Of a stretch of 64,000 bases of DNA, positions 1-9,104 are shown one piece after another. The stretch spans positions 124,001 through 188,000 of the forward strand of contig JAFSDH010000002.1 of the NCBI GenBank assembly GCA_017436345.1. Direction: 5' to 3'. Under the pieces are notes generated by a model that was not told the DNA's origin, ran no database searches, and saw nothing but the letters and a program-made list of their open reading frames with translations. The position numbers and the translations under genes are program-made. The stretch's first letter is position 1; every line of letters begins with the position of its first letter. The DNA is from Bacilli bacterium (GTDB lineage Bacteria > Bacillota_I > Bacilli_A > RF39 > UBA660).

Positions 1-2
1 TA

Positions 3-1799
3 GTTGTATTAATAATTGCTTTAATTATTTTCTTTACATCAGGAAATAAGTATAGTGTTGATACTTCTGCGATAACAATTAAGATTGATGAAACTGCACA
101 AATAGAAGTAGAAGGTAAAGAAAAAGTACTTAGCAAACTTACTTATCAAACAGAAGATAAAAAAATCGCAACTGTTGACAAAAATGGTAAAGTAACTGGT
201 GTAAGTGTTGGTAAAACATTTATCTATGTTGGTAAAGATGGTAAAAAAGAACATAAGATTACAGTCAAAGTAAATACTAATAAAGAAGCATTGATATTAG
301 AAACAGAAAATATCACTGTAAGAAAAGATGAAACAGCTCAAATAAAAGTAAAAAATGTTTTAAAGGACGATGTATTTACATATACATCTAATAATGAAGA
401 TGTTGCTACTGTAGACCAAGAAGGTTTAATTACTGGTATTCATGGTGGTACAACAAATATTATAGTAAAAGAAAGTGATGGTAGAACAGTTAAAGCAAAA
501 GTAACTGTTGAAAGTGATGAAGTACTAATTGAAAGTATTACTTTAACACCACAAACTATTGCAATCGGCGAACAAATAACTTTAAAACCAAGTTATGAAC
601 CAGCTAATGCAGTAGCTATATTTAAATATGAAAGTAGTAATGATAAAGTAGCAGAAGTTGATGAAAATGGTGTTGTAACTGGTATTAAAGATGGTTCTGC
701 AACTATTACAGTTAAATCACACAATGGTAAAAAAGCAACAGCTAAAATAACAGTAGATCAAGATTTAGCTGCTAAGATTACATTAAGTGGATGTCAAAAT
801 GTTGTAATTGGTACTCCAGTAACTCTAACAGTTAATTATGAACCAGATACTGCTAAATCAAAAGTAACATGGACTTCTTCTAATGAAAGTATTGCAACAG
901 TAAGTAGTGGAAAGATTACTGGTAAAGTACCGGGTAAAGCAACTATTACAGCAACAACTGCTAATGGAAAAAAAGCAATATGTAATGTAACAGTATCACC
1001 AACTGCTGTATCTTTATTAAAAGCTAGTGTAAGTAGTGTAACTCTAGATCAAAAAGCTACTAAAAAAGTATCAGTATCTTTTGAGCCAAGTAGTGCATCA
1101 AAATATTATACAGTAGCATGGAAATCATCAAATACAAAAGTTGCTAGAGTAGATGGCGAAGGAAATATTACTGCTGTTAATCCAGGTACTGCAACTATTA
1201 CTGCATCAGCTGGAGGAAAAAGTGCTAAGATAACTGTTACAGTTAATGCAACGGAAGTAACTAAAATAAATCTTACAGGTTGTCAAACTTCTCTAGAAGC
1301 AGAACAATCATTTACAATGACAGCAACAGCTACTCCAACAACAGCTAAAAATGCAACAATCAGATGGAAAACATCAGATTCAAGTATTTTAGCAGTAAGC
1401 GGAGGAAAAGTTACAGGTAAAGGGAAAGGTACTGCAACAATTACTGCTTATACATCAAATGGAACAGAAGCAACTTGTACAGTAACAGTAACAGCACCAC
1501 CAATCGAAAAAAATAGTTTATCATTAACAATTGATGGTACTGAATATAGTGGAAGTAATGCTTTTAAACCTAAAGTAGGAGCTTCTAAAACAGTTAAATT
1601 AACAACTAATTTAACATCAACACAAATGAGTAAGTATTATAAAGCAACTTGGACTTCAAGTAATCCAAAGGTGGCAACAATATCACCAAGTAGTAATACT
1701 CAAAGTGCTACATTAAAAGCACTTAGTAAAGGTGCAACAACTATTTCCGCAACAGTTGGTGGACATACTGTATCATTTAGTGTTCAAGTTACAGAATAA
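3..1799 (+). CDS. Membrane-anchored BIG2 (bacterial Ig-like) repeat surface protein, 5' end outside window
   Basis: The reading frame is open from the first bases, so the start codon lies upstream of the window. The visible part begins with a hydrophobic helix (VVLIIALIIFF) and then carries about seven tandem Ig-like repeats of roughly 75-80 residues. Each repeat has the BIG2 hallmarks: a 'VTLTPxxA'-type strand, 'WTSSNxxIATV' and 'GKVTGKxxGTATITA'. This indicates a membrane-anchored extracellular stalk or adhesin. No LPXTG sorting signal is present at the C-terminus, so anchoring is by the N-terminal helix. The missing N-terminus could be a cytoplasmic zinc ribbon, as in the gene at 49582-51288, but that is inference. 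It ends just before a strong terminator, so nifJ is a separate unit. Confidence 0.85.
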   Translation, partial: VVLIIALIIFFTSGNKYSVDTSAITIKIDETAQIEVEGKEKVLSKLTYQTEDKKIATVDKNGKVTGVSVGKTFIYVGKDGKKEHKITVKVNTNKEALILETENITVRKDETAQIKVKNVLKDDVFTYTSNNEDVATVDQEGLITGIHGGTTNIIVKESDGRTVKAKVTVESDEVLIESITLTPQTIAIGEQITLKPSYEPANAVAIFKYESSNDKVAEVDENGVVTGIKDGSATITVKSHNGKKATAKITVDQDLAAKITLSGCQNVVIGTPVTLTVNYEPDTAKSKVTWTSSNESIATVSSGKITGKVPGKATITATTANGKKAICNVTVSPTAVSLLKASVSSVTLDQKATKKVSVSFEPSSASKYYTVAWKSSNTKVARVDGEGNITAVNPGTATITASAGGKSAKITVTVNATEVTKINLTGCQTSLEAEQSFTMTATATPTTAKNATIRWKTSDSSILAVSGGKVTGKGKGTATITAYTSNGTEATCTVTVTAPPIEKNSLSLTIDGTEYSGSNAFKPKVGASKTVKLTTNLTSTQMSKYYKATWTSSNPKVATISPSSNTQSATLKALSKGATTISATVGGHTVSFSVQVTE

Positions 1800-1807
1800 A
1801 TAAAATA

Positions 1808-1834
1808 AAAGAGACAAAAAATTGTCTCTTTTTT
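1808..1834 (+). terminator. Rho-independent terminator after the BIG2 gene
   Basis: A 10-bp stem (AAAGAGACAA / TTGTCTCTTT) with an AAAA loop is followed directly by a T tract, 8 bases after the stop codon. Confidence 0.9.
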
Positions 1835-1896
1835 ATATGTCTTATTTAAAATAATAGAAAAATATTATATAATTGAATAGGAAAAAGGTGATAAAT

Positions 1897-4800
1897 ATGA
1901 AATATAAAATTATGGATGGGAATGAAGCTTGTAGTTATGTAGCATATAACTTTACGGAGTTAGCTGGAATATATCCAATAACACCAGCATCTCCCATGGC
2001 AGAATATACGGATAAATGGGCTGGAGAAGGTAAGAAAAACTTCTTTGGTGATAAAGTACAAGTAGTAGAAATGGAAAGTGAAGCAGGTGCTATTGCAATG
2101 GTACATGGATCACTTCAAAATGGAATGTTGTCAACTACTTATACAGCAAGTCAAGGACTACTTTTAATGATTCCTAATATGTATAAAATAGCAGGAGAAA
2201 TGTTACCATGTGTAATAAATGTAGCCGCAAGAAGTATTGCTACTCATGCTTTATCAATACTTGGAGATCATCAAGATATTTATAGTGCTAGACAAACAGG
2301 ATTTGCTTTTTTGGCATCTTCGTCTGTTCAACAAGTAATGGATTTAACTAGTGTTAGTTACTTATCTACAATTGAAGGAAAAATTCCTTTTGTAAATTTC
2401 TTTGATGGTTTTAGAACAAGTCATGAACTACAAAAAGTAGAGCTTTTAGATATGGATAAAGTCAAAGGACTAATTGATACAGAAAAATTACAAGAATTTA
2501 GAGATAGAGCCATTTCTAATAATATAGTTACAAGAGGTACTAATCAAAATGATGATATCTATTTCCAAATAGCTGAAGCAAGAAATAAATATTATGATAA
2601 CTTACCAGATATTGTAAATGCTTATATGGAAGAAATATCAAGAATTACTAAAAGAGATTATAAACCATTTAACTATTATGGAGATAAAAAAGCTACTAAA
2701 GTAATTGTTGCGATGGGTTCTGTTTGTGAAACAATTAAAGAAACAATTGATAGTTTGAATTCTCAAGGAGAAAAACTAGGACTTATTGAAGTACATTTAT
2801 ATCGTCCATTTAGTGCGAAATATTTACTAAATGTCCTACCAAAAACTGTAGAAAAAATAGCTGTACTTGATCGTACTAAAGAAAGTGGTAGTCATGAACC
2901 ATTATATTTAGATGTATTAGATGTTATTAAAAATAATAGACCAACAATTGAAGTAATAGGTGGTAGATATGGTTTGTCTAGTAAAAATACAACTCCATAT
3001 CAAATTAAAGCTGTCTATGACTTCTTAGATAATCCAAAGAAGTTTAATGGATTTACTATAGGTATATATGATGATGTAACTAATTTGAGTTTAAAAGAAA
3101 AGAAATTTGATTTTAATAATAATGCTCATGAAATGTTAATCTATGGATTTGGATCTGATGGAATGGTATCAGCTTCAAAAGATATAATTAAAATTACAGG
3201 AGCTAATACTAAAGCTTATACTCAAGGATATTTTGAATATGATTCTAAAAAATCAGGAGGACTTACTAGATGTCATTTAAGATTTTCTGATACTCCAATT
3301 AGAAGTACTTATTATGTAGATCATCCATCACTTGTAGTATGTACTAAAGATACTTATTTAAATAGATACTTTATGTTAGATAAAATAGAAGATAATGGCA
3401 TTTTCTTACTTAATACAACTAAGTCTAAAGAAGAAGTATTAGACTTATTTACTAGTCGTGATAAAAAAGTAATAAAAGAAAAAAATATTAAAATATATAT
3501 AGTTAACGCTAGTAAAGTATCTTATGAAGTAGGATTAGATAATAAAATAAATACTATTATGGAAACTATTATCTTTAAACTAGGAAAGATTATTCCATTT
3601 AACTTTGCTATAAAAGAATTAAAGAAAAACTTAGAAGTAATGTTTACTAATAAAGGACAAGAAGTAATCGATAAAAACATTAAAGCAATCGATAGAGCCT
3701 TAGAATCTTTAGAAGAAGTAGATTTAAGTAGTATGAATGTAAATACTAATAAAGCTAAGAATAAAGACTTATTTGACGTAATTGATTGTAAGATGGGAGA
3801 TAAATTAAAAGTTAGTGAACTAGAACAATTTATAGATGGTACATTTGAAGGTGGAAAATCTAAAGAAGAGAAGAAAAATATTACAGATATGTTACCATGC
3901 TATGATAAATCTAAATGTATTACTTGTAATCAATGTAGTTTTGTATGTCCACATGGTGTAATTAGACCATTCTTAATAAATGAAGATGAAGAAAAAGATT
4001 TACCAGAATCTATTAAAGAAGATTTAATACCAGCAATGATCCCAAAACAAAATTTAAAATTTACTATTGGTGTAAATCAAAGTAATTGTACTGGTTGTGG
4101 TTTATGTAGTAATGTATGCCCAGGTAAACGTGGAGAAAAAGCTATTACTATGAAACCAGCTAATGAAGTAAAGACTGAACAAACAGTAAAAGATAATGAA
4201 TATTTATTTGATAATATAAAAGAAAAACTAGTATTCAATCCATTAACTGTTAAAGGAAGTCAATTTATTAAACCTAAATTTGAATATTCAGGAGCATGTG
4301 CTGGTTGTGGAGAAACTCCATACTTGAAATTGTTAAGTCAATTATTTGGTAATGAACTAGTAATCGCTAACGCAACAGGATGTTCATCTATTTATGGTGG
4401 AAATGTACCAAGTACTCCTTATAGTGTTCCATGGGCTAACTCATTATTTGAAGATAATGCTGAATTTGGATTTGGTATGGCTGTATCTGATCGTATTAGA
4501 AAAGATAAGATAAAAAATATTATTGAAGAAAATATTCATACTATACCATCTCCTTATCAAGAAATATGTGCTAGTTACCATAAGAGATTAAGTTATGAAG
4601 CAAGTTGCTTATTATATGAAGCTGTTGATAATATTAAAATAAAAGAACTTCAACAAATGAAAGATTTCATTAAGACTAAATCATTCTGGATGATTGGTGG
4701 AGATGGATGGGCTTATGATATTGGATATAATGGACTAGATCATGTATTATCTACAAGAGAAAATGTAAATATCCTAGTCCTTGATACAGAAGTATATTCT

Positions 4801-5316
4801 AATACTGGTGGTCAATCATCAAAATCTTCTAAAGCAGGAAGTGTAGCCAAGTTTACTGCAAATGGAAAAGAAAATGCTAAAAAAGATTTAGCTAAAATTG
4901 CTCTTACATATCCACATGTATATGTTGCAACAATTTCTCTAGGAGCTAATATGCAACAAGCTATAAAAGCATTTAATGAAGCTAAAAATTATAATGGACC
5001 ATCTATTATAATTGCTTATGCTCCATGTATTGCCCAAGGTATTTTAAAAGGAATGTCTAATTCTATTGAAGAAGAAAAATTAGCTACTCAAGTAGGATAT
5101 TTCCCAATATTTAGAAGAAACCCAGAAACAGGAGAATTTAAATTAGATAGTGAAGCTAATTTTGATGGATATATGGATTTCTTACTTGGTGAAACTAGAT
5201 ATAGAGTTCTAAAGAAAATGAATCCAGAACGTGCTGAAGAACTTTATGAACAAAATAAAAAGAACGCTATGGAAAGATATGAATTCTATAAAAAATTAGA
5301 TAATACTAAAGAATAA
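1897..5316 (+). CDS. nifJ: Pyruvate:ferredoxin (flavodoxin) oxidoreductase
   Basis: This is the single-chain anaerobic enzyme that converts pyruvate and CoA to acetyl-CoA and CO2 and passes electrons to ferredoxin or flavodoxin in the cytoplasm. The 1139 residues match the family's usual length of about 1170. Domains in order are the pyrimidine-binding N-terminal domain (YPITPASPM near residue 25), the transketolase C-like and gamma domains, and a two-cluster ferredoxin domain (CITCNQC from residue 674, CTGCGLC from 731). The thiamine-diphosphate domain follows, with an additional cluster motif CAGCGETPY at about 801, ATGCSS, GGDGWAYDIG at about 934 and SNTGGQSSK. The ATG at 1897 is chosen because AAAAGGTG sits at normal spacing; an upstream in-frame TTG at 1873 overlaps the -10 TATAAT at 1868-1873 and is unlikely. 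It has its own promoter and terminator. No deviations in cofactor ligands were seen. Confidence 0.97.
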   Translation: MKYKIMDGNEACSYVAYNFTELAGIYPITPASPMAEYTDKWAGEGKKNFFGDKVQVVEMESEAGAIAMVHGSLQNGMLSTTYTASQGLLLMIPNMYKIAGEMLPCVINVAARSIATHALSILGDHQDIYSARQTGFAFLASSSVQQVMDLTSVSYLSTIEGKIPFVNFFDGFRTSHELQKVELLDMDKVKGLIDTEKLQEFRDRAISNNIVTRGTNQNDDIYFQIAEARNKYYDNLPDIVNAYMEEISRITKRDYKPFNYYGDKKATKVIVAMGSVCETIKETIDSLNSQGEKLGLIEVHLYRPFSAKYLLNVLPKTVEKIAVLDRTKESGSHEPLYLDVLDVIKNNRPTIEVIGGRYGLSSKNTTPYQIKAVYDFLDNPKKFNGFTIGIYDDVTNLSLKEKKFDFNNNAHEMLIYGFGSDGMVSASKDIIKITGANTKAYTQGYFEYDSKKSGGLTRCHLRFSDTPIRSTYYVDHPSLVVCTKDTYLNRYFMLDKIEDNGIFLLNTTKSKEEVLDLFTSRDKKVIKEKNIKIYIVNASKVSYEVGLDNKINTIMETIIFKLGKIIPFNFAIKELKKNLEVMFTNKGQEVIDKNIKAIDRALESLEEVDLSSMNVNTNKAKNKDLFDVIDCKMGDKLKVSELEQFIDGTFEGGKSKEEKKNITDMLPCYDKSKCITCNQCSFVCPHGVIRPFLINEDEEKDLPESIKEDLIPAMIPKQNLKFTIGVNQSNCTGCGLCSNVCPGKRGEKAITMKPANEVKTEQTVKDNEYLFDNIKEKLVFNPLTVKGSQFIKPKFEYSGACAGCGETPYLKLLSQLFGNELVIANATGCSSIYGGNVPSTPYSVPWANSLFEDNAEFGFGMAVSDRIRKDKIKNIIEENIHTIPSPYQEICASYHKRLSYEASCLLYEAVDNIKIKELQQMKDFIKTKSFWMIGGDGWAYDIGYNGLDHVLSTRENVNILVLDTEVYSNTGGQSSKSSKAGSVAKFTANGKENAKKDLAKIALTYPHVYVATISLGANMQQAIKAFNEAKNYNGPSIIIAYAPCIAQGILKGMSNSIEEEKLATQVGYFPIFRRNPETGEFKLDSEANFDGYMDFLLGETRYRVLKKMNPERAEELYEQNKKNAMERYEFYKKLDNTKE

Positions 5317-5322
5317 AAAATT

Positions 5323-5356
5323 AAAAAGAACTAATTAAAATCAATTAGTTCTTTTT
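5323..5356 (+). terminator. Terminator after nifJ
   Basis: A 14-bp stem (AAAAAGAACTAATT / AATTAGTTCTTTTT) has a 6-base loop and a built-in T tract. The next promoter's -10 begins only five bases later. Confidence 0.9.
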
Positions 5357-5357
5357 A

Positions 5358-5366
5358 TGTTATAAT
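5358..5366 (+). promoter_or_regulatory. Extended -10 promoter for the thioredoxin-like pair
   Basis: TGT-TATAAT begins immediately after the nifJ terminator T tract, with the start codon 19 bases downstream. No clear -35 is seen, as expected for an extended -10 promoter. The same ATGTTATAAT layout recurs at 47492, 48172 and 48683. Confidence 0.6.
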
Positions 5367-5384
5367 TTAATAGTAGGTGATGAT

Positions 5385-6041
5385 ATGAAAAAGTGTGTTA
5401 ATTGTCATAATAATTTAAATCCTGGTCAAAAACAATGTCATCATTGTGGAACAGTTCAACCTGAAAATCATCAAAATTCTTTACTAATATCATTAGTTTT
5501 AATATTTATTGTTATTATTTTTATGATTTATAATTTTTATAATATAACTAAAAGACAAGAAACAAATATGGAAAAAAGAGAAGAAAACGAAGTAAAAGAA
5601 AATAATAATTCTTATGATAAAAATAATAGTAGTAATAATAGTAATAATTCAAATAATAACACTAATACAAACTATGATACTAGTATGTTTAAAGAAATAA
5701 CTATGAGTGATTTTATAAGAATATTTAATAATCCTGATGATGAAATAAGATATGTATATACAGGAAGACCAACGTGTAGTTATTGTGTTCAGTTTGTTCC
5801 GATATTAAATAATTCATTGAAAGTATATGACTATAGTTTATATTATTTAGATGTAACTTATGTAACAGAATCACAATATAAGGAAGTAATTAAATACGAT
5901 CAAGACTTAGCTGATTCATTTATGTCAACACCAACGGTCTATAAAATAAGAAATGGTAAAGTAATAAACTATAGTGCTGGATATAAAGATTATGCTGATT
6001 ATTTTAAATATTTGGAAAATAATGGTATTAAGAAAAGATAA
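5385..6041 (+). CDS. Zinc-ribbon, single-pass membrane, thioredoxin-like protein (copy 1)
   Basis: The 218-residue protein has three parts. An N-terminal zinc ribbon (CVNCHNN...CHHC, residues 4-21) would be cytoplasmic. One transmembrane helix lies at about residues 30-50. An Asn-rich spacer then leads to an extracytoplasmic thioredoxin-like domain. That domain has a CSYC redox motif (TGRPTCSYCVQF) and the cis-proline loop (STPTVY), both expected of an active thiol-disulfide exchange protein. It probably reduces, oxidises or isomerises disulfides outside the membrane; the substrate is unknown. The next gene, 11 bases downstream, is a diverged copy with the same layout, so this is a tandem duplication in one operon. 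The function of the zinc ribbon is not known. Confidence 0.8.
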   Translation: MKKCVNCHNNLNPGQKQCHHCGTVQPENHQNSLLISLVLIFIVIIFMIYNFYNITKRQETNMEKREENEVKENNNSYDKNNSSNNSNNSNNNTNTNYDTSMFKEITMSDFIRIFNNPDDEIRYVYTGRPTCSYCVQFVPILNNSLKVYDYSLYYLDVTYVTESQYKEVIKYDQDLADSFMSTPTVYKIRNGKVINYSAGYKDYADYFKYLENNGIKKR

Positions 6042-6052
6042 TAGGTGGTAGT

Positions 6053-6757
6053 ATGAAAAAATGTAAAAATTGTAACAGTGATATATTTGATAATGAAAAA
6101 ATTTGTATGCATTGTGGAGCAGTTCAAGAAAACAATAATAATGATAAAAAAAAGTTTGTAATATGTATTGGTATTATATTAATAATTGCAATTCTATATG
6201 TAGCTTATAATTATAAATTATCAGAACAAACAGAAACTAATAGTTTTAAAGAAGAAAGTAATGAAGAAGTAGAAAATAATAACAATAACAATGAAAATAA
6301 TCTATATGATAATAATTACGAAGATGAAAAAACAGATGATAATTATTATAATAGTAGCTATGATACAAGTAATTTCTTTCATATATCAATTGATGATTTA
6401 AATAAAACACTAAATCAAAAAGATAATCAAAAATATTTTGTTTTAGCCGCATCTCCTTATTGTAGTCATTGTCTTGAATTTGTTCCTAAAGTAAATAGAT
6501 CTTTAGAAGATTATGAATATGCGATTGAATATATAGATATGAGTAAAGTATCAACAAATGATGTTAATACAATTAGACAAAAAAGAGGATTTTCTTCTTT
6601 TGGTTCAACACCAATTGTTTATGTTGTTCAAAATGGAATAGCTATTGATTCAAGTATTGGTAATGTTGATTATTATAATTACTTAAACTTCTTAGAAAAA
6701 CATGGAGTACAAAAGAAAGATAATAGTGATGAAATTATTATAGAATCAGTAAAATAA
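6053..6757 (+). CDS. Zinc-ribbon, single-pass membrane, thioredoxin-like protein (copy 2)
   Basis: This 234-residue paralogue of the preceding gene starts after an AGGTGG ribosome binding site. It has the zinc ribbon CKNCNSD...CMHC at residues 4-21 and one membrane helix at about 35-55. A long Asn/Glu-rich spacer is followed by a thioredoxin fold whose active site reads CSHC (ASPYCSHCLEF) instead of CSYC. The cis-proline loop is STPIVY. The two copies differ most in the spacer and in the residues between the cysteines, which tune redox potential in this family, so they may act on different partners or in opposite directions. It closes the operon at a terminator. Confidence 0.8.
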   Translation: MKKCKNCNSDIFDNEKICMHCGAVQENNNNDKKKFVICIGIILIIAILYVAYNYKLSEQTETNSFKEESNEEVENNNNNNENNLYDNNYEDEKTDDNYYNSSYDTSNFFHISIDDLNKTLNQKDNQKYFVLAASPYCSHCLEFVPKVNRSLEDYEYAIEYIDMSKVSTNDVNTIRQKRGFSSFGSTPIVYVVQNGIAIDSSIGNVDYYNYLNFLEKHGVQKKDNSDEIIIESVK

Positions 6758-6760
6758 AAA

Positions 6761-6784
6761 AAAGAGACTTTAAAAGTCTCTTTT
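6761..6784 (+). terminator. Terminator after the thioredoxin-like pair
   Basis: A stem AAAGAGACTT / AAGTCTCTTT with a 3-base loop is followed by Ts, 3 bases after the stop codon. Confidence 0.85.
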
Positions 6785-6794
6785 AATTTTAAAC

Positions 6795-6896
6795 AAAAAA
6801 GAAGTGGTCCCCCCTGAAGGGCCACTTCATAAAAAAGAATAAAAAGGGGTTGGCTAGTGTGATACTAGCGACCAATTCGCCAATTTCGAATTGGTA
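6795..6896 (-). ncRNA. Candidate small structured RNA, minus strand, about 100 nt
   Basis: Read on the minus strand, a near-consensus promoter (6903-6931) leads into about 100 non-coding bases. They fold as a first hairpin CCAATTCG/CGAATTGG, a second hairpin GCTAGT/ACTAGC, a pyrimidine-rich linker (CAACCCC, then T-rich) and a terminator hairpin GAAGTGG...CCACTTC (6801-6828) followed by six Ts. The loop of the terminator hairpin displays CTTCAGGGGG. It lacks the conserved SRP RNA apical loop and does not match any RNA class I recognise. Expression and exact ends are inferred. Confidence 0.65.
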
Positions 6897-6902
6897 GTTA
6901 CT

Positions 6903-6931
6903 ATAATAATCGAAAAGACCTAAATTGTCAA
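6903..6931 (-). promoter_or_regulatory. Promoter of the minus-strand small RNA
   Basis: On the minus strand a TTGACA -35 (6926-6931), a 17-bp spacer and a TATTAT -10 (6903-6908) form a near-perfect housekeeping promoter. No ORF lies downstream on that strand before the terminator at 6801-6828. Confidence 0.75.
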
Positions 6932-7008
6932 CAAAAAAATGCATATTTTTTAACAAAAAAAATAATCAAAAATAAAGTCCAAAAAAACTACCAAAAAAAG
7001 ACAAAATA

Positions 7009-7017
7009 TGCTATAAT
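7009..7017 (+). promoter_or_regulatory. Extended -10 promoter of recG
   Basis: TGC-TATAAT sits about 20 bases before the recG start. The preceding sequence is A-rich and has no clear -35. Confidence 0.6.
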
Positions 7018-7038
7018 AGCGCCTAGGAAGTGATGGGA

Positions 7039-9033
7039 ATGTTAGAGTTATCTGAAGTAAAAGGTATTGGACCAAAAACAGAAATGCTTTTAAATAAAAT
7101 AGGAATTACTAATATCGATGATTTAGTTACACATTATCCATTTAGATATGATGTATTAAAAAGAAGTAATCTTAAAGAAGTAACAGAAGAAGAGAAAATT
7201 GTAATTGATGGTAAAGTAGAAAGTATACCATTAATTGTAAGGTTCAAAGGTGGCCTAAATAAGCTTAATTTTAGATTAGCAACACCACAAGGACCAGTAG
7301 GAGTTTCTATCTTTAATAGAGCCTTTTTAAAGCCTCAATTAGAGATTGGTACTAATATTATTGTTTTAGGTAAATTTGATCAAAAAAAGAATATTATAAA
7401 CGCTAGTGATATTAAATTTGGAAGTTTATCAAATACAGAGAAAATAGAACCAGTATATCATACAACAAGTGGTCTAAATCAAAAAACATTAAGTGGATAT
7501 ATAAATAATGTTTTATTAAAACATGGAAACGATATAGAAGATAAAATACCAAGATACTTATTAGATAAATATGATTTTTTAAATAAAAAAACAGCTCTAA
7601 ACATAGTCCATAATCCACCTAACTTTGAAAAATTAAAAGAAGCTAGTATGAGATTAAAATATGAAGAATTATTTGAATTCATGTTTAAAATAAATTATTT
7701 AAGACTAGAAAAAGAAAAAAGTGAACAAGGTATAAATAGACAAGGTAATAAAAAAGATCTAGATAAAATAATTAAATCTTTATCTTATGAATTAACAAGT
7801 GATCAACAAAAAGTATTAAATGAAATAATAGAAGACTTAGATAGTGATAAAAGAATGAATAGAATTATTCAAGGGGATGTAGGTAGTGGTAAGACTATCG
7901 TATCTTTCTTGGCAATGTATTATAACTATTTATGTGGATATCAAAGTGCTTTAATGGCGCCAACTGAAATATTAGCTATTCAACATTACAATAATATGAA
8001 ACAAGTATTTAAAGATACGGATATTAATATTGAACTACTAACAGGATCTATCACAAAGAAAGATAAACAACCAATCTATAAAGGACTAAAAGATGGAAGT
8101 ATTAATATAGTTATAGGTACTCATGCCCTAATCCAAGATGAAGTAGAATATAATAACTTAGGTTTAGTTGTAACTGATGAACAACATCGTTTTGGAGTAA
8201 ATCAAAGAACTAACTTAAAGAATAAAGGTGTTAAACCAGATGTACTATATATGAGCGCAACACCAATCCCAAGAACTTATGCTTTAACTATTTATGGAGA
8301 TATGGATGTATCTATCATAAAAGAAATGCCAAAGGGAAGAAAACCAGTTAAGACAATCGTAAGAAGTGAAGCACAAATTAAAGATGTATTAGAAAGAATG
8401 CATGAAGAATTAAAAAATAATCATCAAATCTATGTAATCGCACCATTAATCGAAGATAGTGAAAATGTAGACTTAACTACAGTATGTAACTTAAGAGATA
8501 AAATGAAACTAGCATTTGGTAGTAAATATAAGATTGATATCGTTCATGGTAAAATGGCACCTGCTGCTAAAGACTTAATCATGGGTGAATTTAAACAAAA
8601 TAAAGTAAATATACTTATAAGTACTACAGTAATAGAAGTAGGTGTAGACGTACCTAATGCTACTATGATGGTTATATTTGATGCTAATAGATTTGGACTT
8701 TCTACTTTACACCAATTACGAGGAAGAGTAGGAAGAAGTGATCTAGAATCACACTGTATCCTTATTAGTAATGCTGATACAAAAAGATTAGAAATAATGG
8801 AAAGTACACATGATGGATTTGTTATTTCAGAAGAAGACTTCAAACTACGTGGATCAGGAGATATCTTTGGAACAAAACAGAGTGGGGACATGTCTTTCAA
8901 AATAGCGAACCTTAAATCAGATTACAAAATCTTATCACAAGCTAAAAAAGATTCACTAGAATTCTTAAAAGACAAAGACTATGACAATGATCCAATCAAA
9001 ATAAATTTAATCCAAAGTGTAAAGACAGATTAA
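7039..9033 (+). CDS. recG: ATP-dependent DNA helicase RecG
   Basis: RecG remodels stalled replication forks and branched recombination intermediates. The 664 residues fit the family length of about 680. Visible parts are an N-terminal helix-hairpin-helix-like start (VKGIGPKTEMLL), the wedge/OB domain, and helicase motifs in order: GDVGSGKT (Walker A, about residue 280), DEQHRFG (motif II, about 381), SATPIPRT (motif III) and QLRGRVGRS (motif VI, about 559). The TRG-like segment (FKLRGSGDIFGTKQSG) follows. In-frame GTG (7030) and ATG (7033) codons lie on or against the AGGAAG ribosome binding site, so ATG 7039 is preferred. Two candidate small RNAs flank the gene. No obvious terminator follows it. 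Confidence 0.96.
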   Translation: MLELSEVKGIGPKTEMLLNKIGITNIDDLVTHYPFRYDVLKRSNLKEVTEEEKIVIDGKVESIPLIVRFKGGLNKLNFRLATPQGPVGVSIFNRAFLKPQLEIGTNIIVLGKFDQKKNIINASDIKFGSLSNTEKIEPVYHTTSGLNQKTLSGYINNVLLKHGNDIEDKIPRYLLDKYDFLNKKTALNIVHNPPNFEKLKEASMRLKYEELFEFMFKINYLRLEKEKSEQGINRQGNKKDLDKIIKSLSYELTSDQQKVLNEIIEDLDSDKRMNRIIQGDVGSGKTIVSFLAMYYNYLCGYQSALMAPTEILAIQHYNNMKQVFKDTDINIELLTGSITKKDKQPIYKGLKDGSINIVIGTHALIQDEVEYNNLGLVVTDEQHRFGVNQRTNLKNKGVKPDVLYMSATPIPRTYALTIYGDMDVSIIKEMPKGRKPVKTIVRSEAQIKDVLERMHEELKNNHQIYVIAPLIEDSENVDLTTVCNLRDKMKLAFGSKYKIDIVHGKMAPAAKDLIMGEFKQNKVNILISTTVIEVGVDVPNATMMVIFDANRFGLSTLHQLRGRVGRSDLESHCILISNADTKRLEIMESTHDGFVISEEDFKLRGSGDIFGTKQSGDMSFKIANLKSDYKILSQAKKDSLEFLKDKDYDNDPIKINLIQSVKTD

Positions 9034-9069
9034 AAATTAAAAATAAAAATAAAAAAACTAAAAAACCAA

Positions 9070-9099
9070 TTGACTAAATATAGAAAAATATATTATGAT
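9070..9099 (+). promoter_or_regulatory. Promoter of the plus-strand small RNA
   Basis: TTGACT (9070-9075), an 18-bp spacer and TATGAT (9094-9099). An alternative -10, TATTAT, overlaps at 9091. A structured non-coding stretch with a terminator follows. Confidence 0.55.
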
Positions 9100-9104
9100 T
9101 AATA

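Noticed and set aside
39-254. Minus-strand 71-codon frame opposite the BIG2 gene
   Set aside because: Phe/Tyr/Ile-rich shadow of an A-rich repeat gene, no RBS.
1873-1896. Alternative TTG start of nifJ
   Set aside because: It overlaps the -10 and lies before the AAAAGGTG ribosome binding site; ATG 1897 fits better.
5600-5670. AAT/AGT microsatellite-like tract
   Set aside because: Codes an Asn/Ser spacer between membrane helix and thioredoxin domain; low complexity without evidence of phase variation.
6795-6896. SRP RNA, tRNA-like or tracrRNA identity for the minus-strand RNA
   Set aside because: The conserved SRP loop is absent, there is no cloverleaf, and no Cas genes or CRISPR repeats are in the window.
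8544-8900. 118-codon minus-strand frame opposite recG
   Set aside because: Lies fully antisense to conserved helicase motifs; no start signals.
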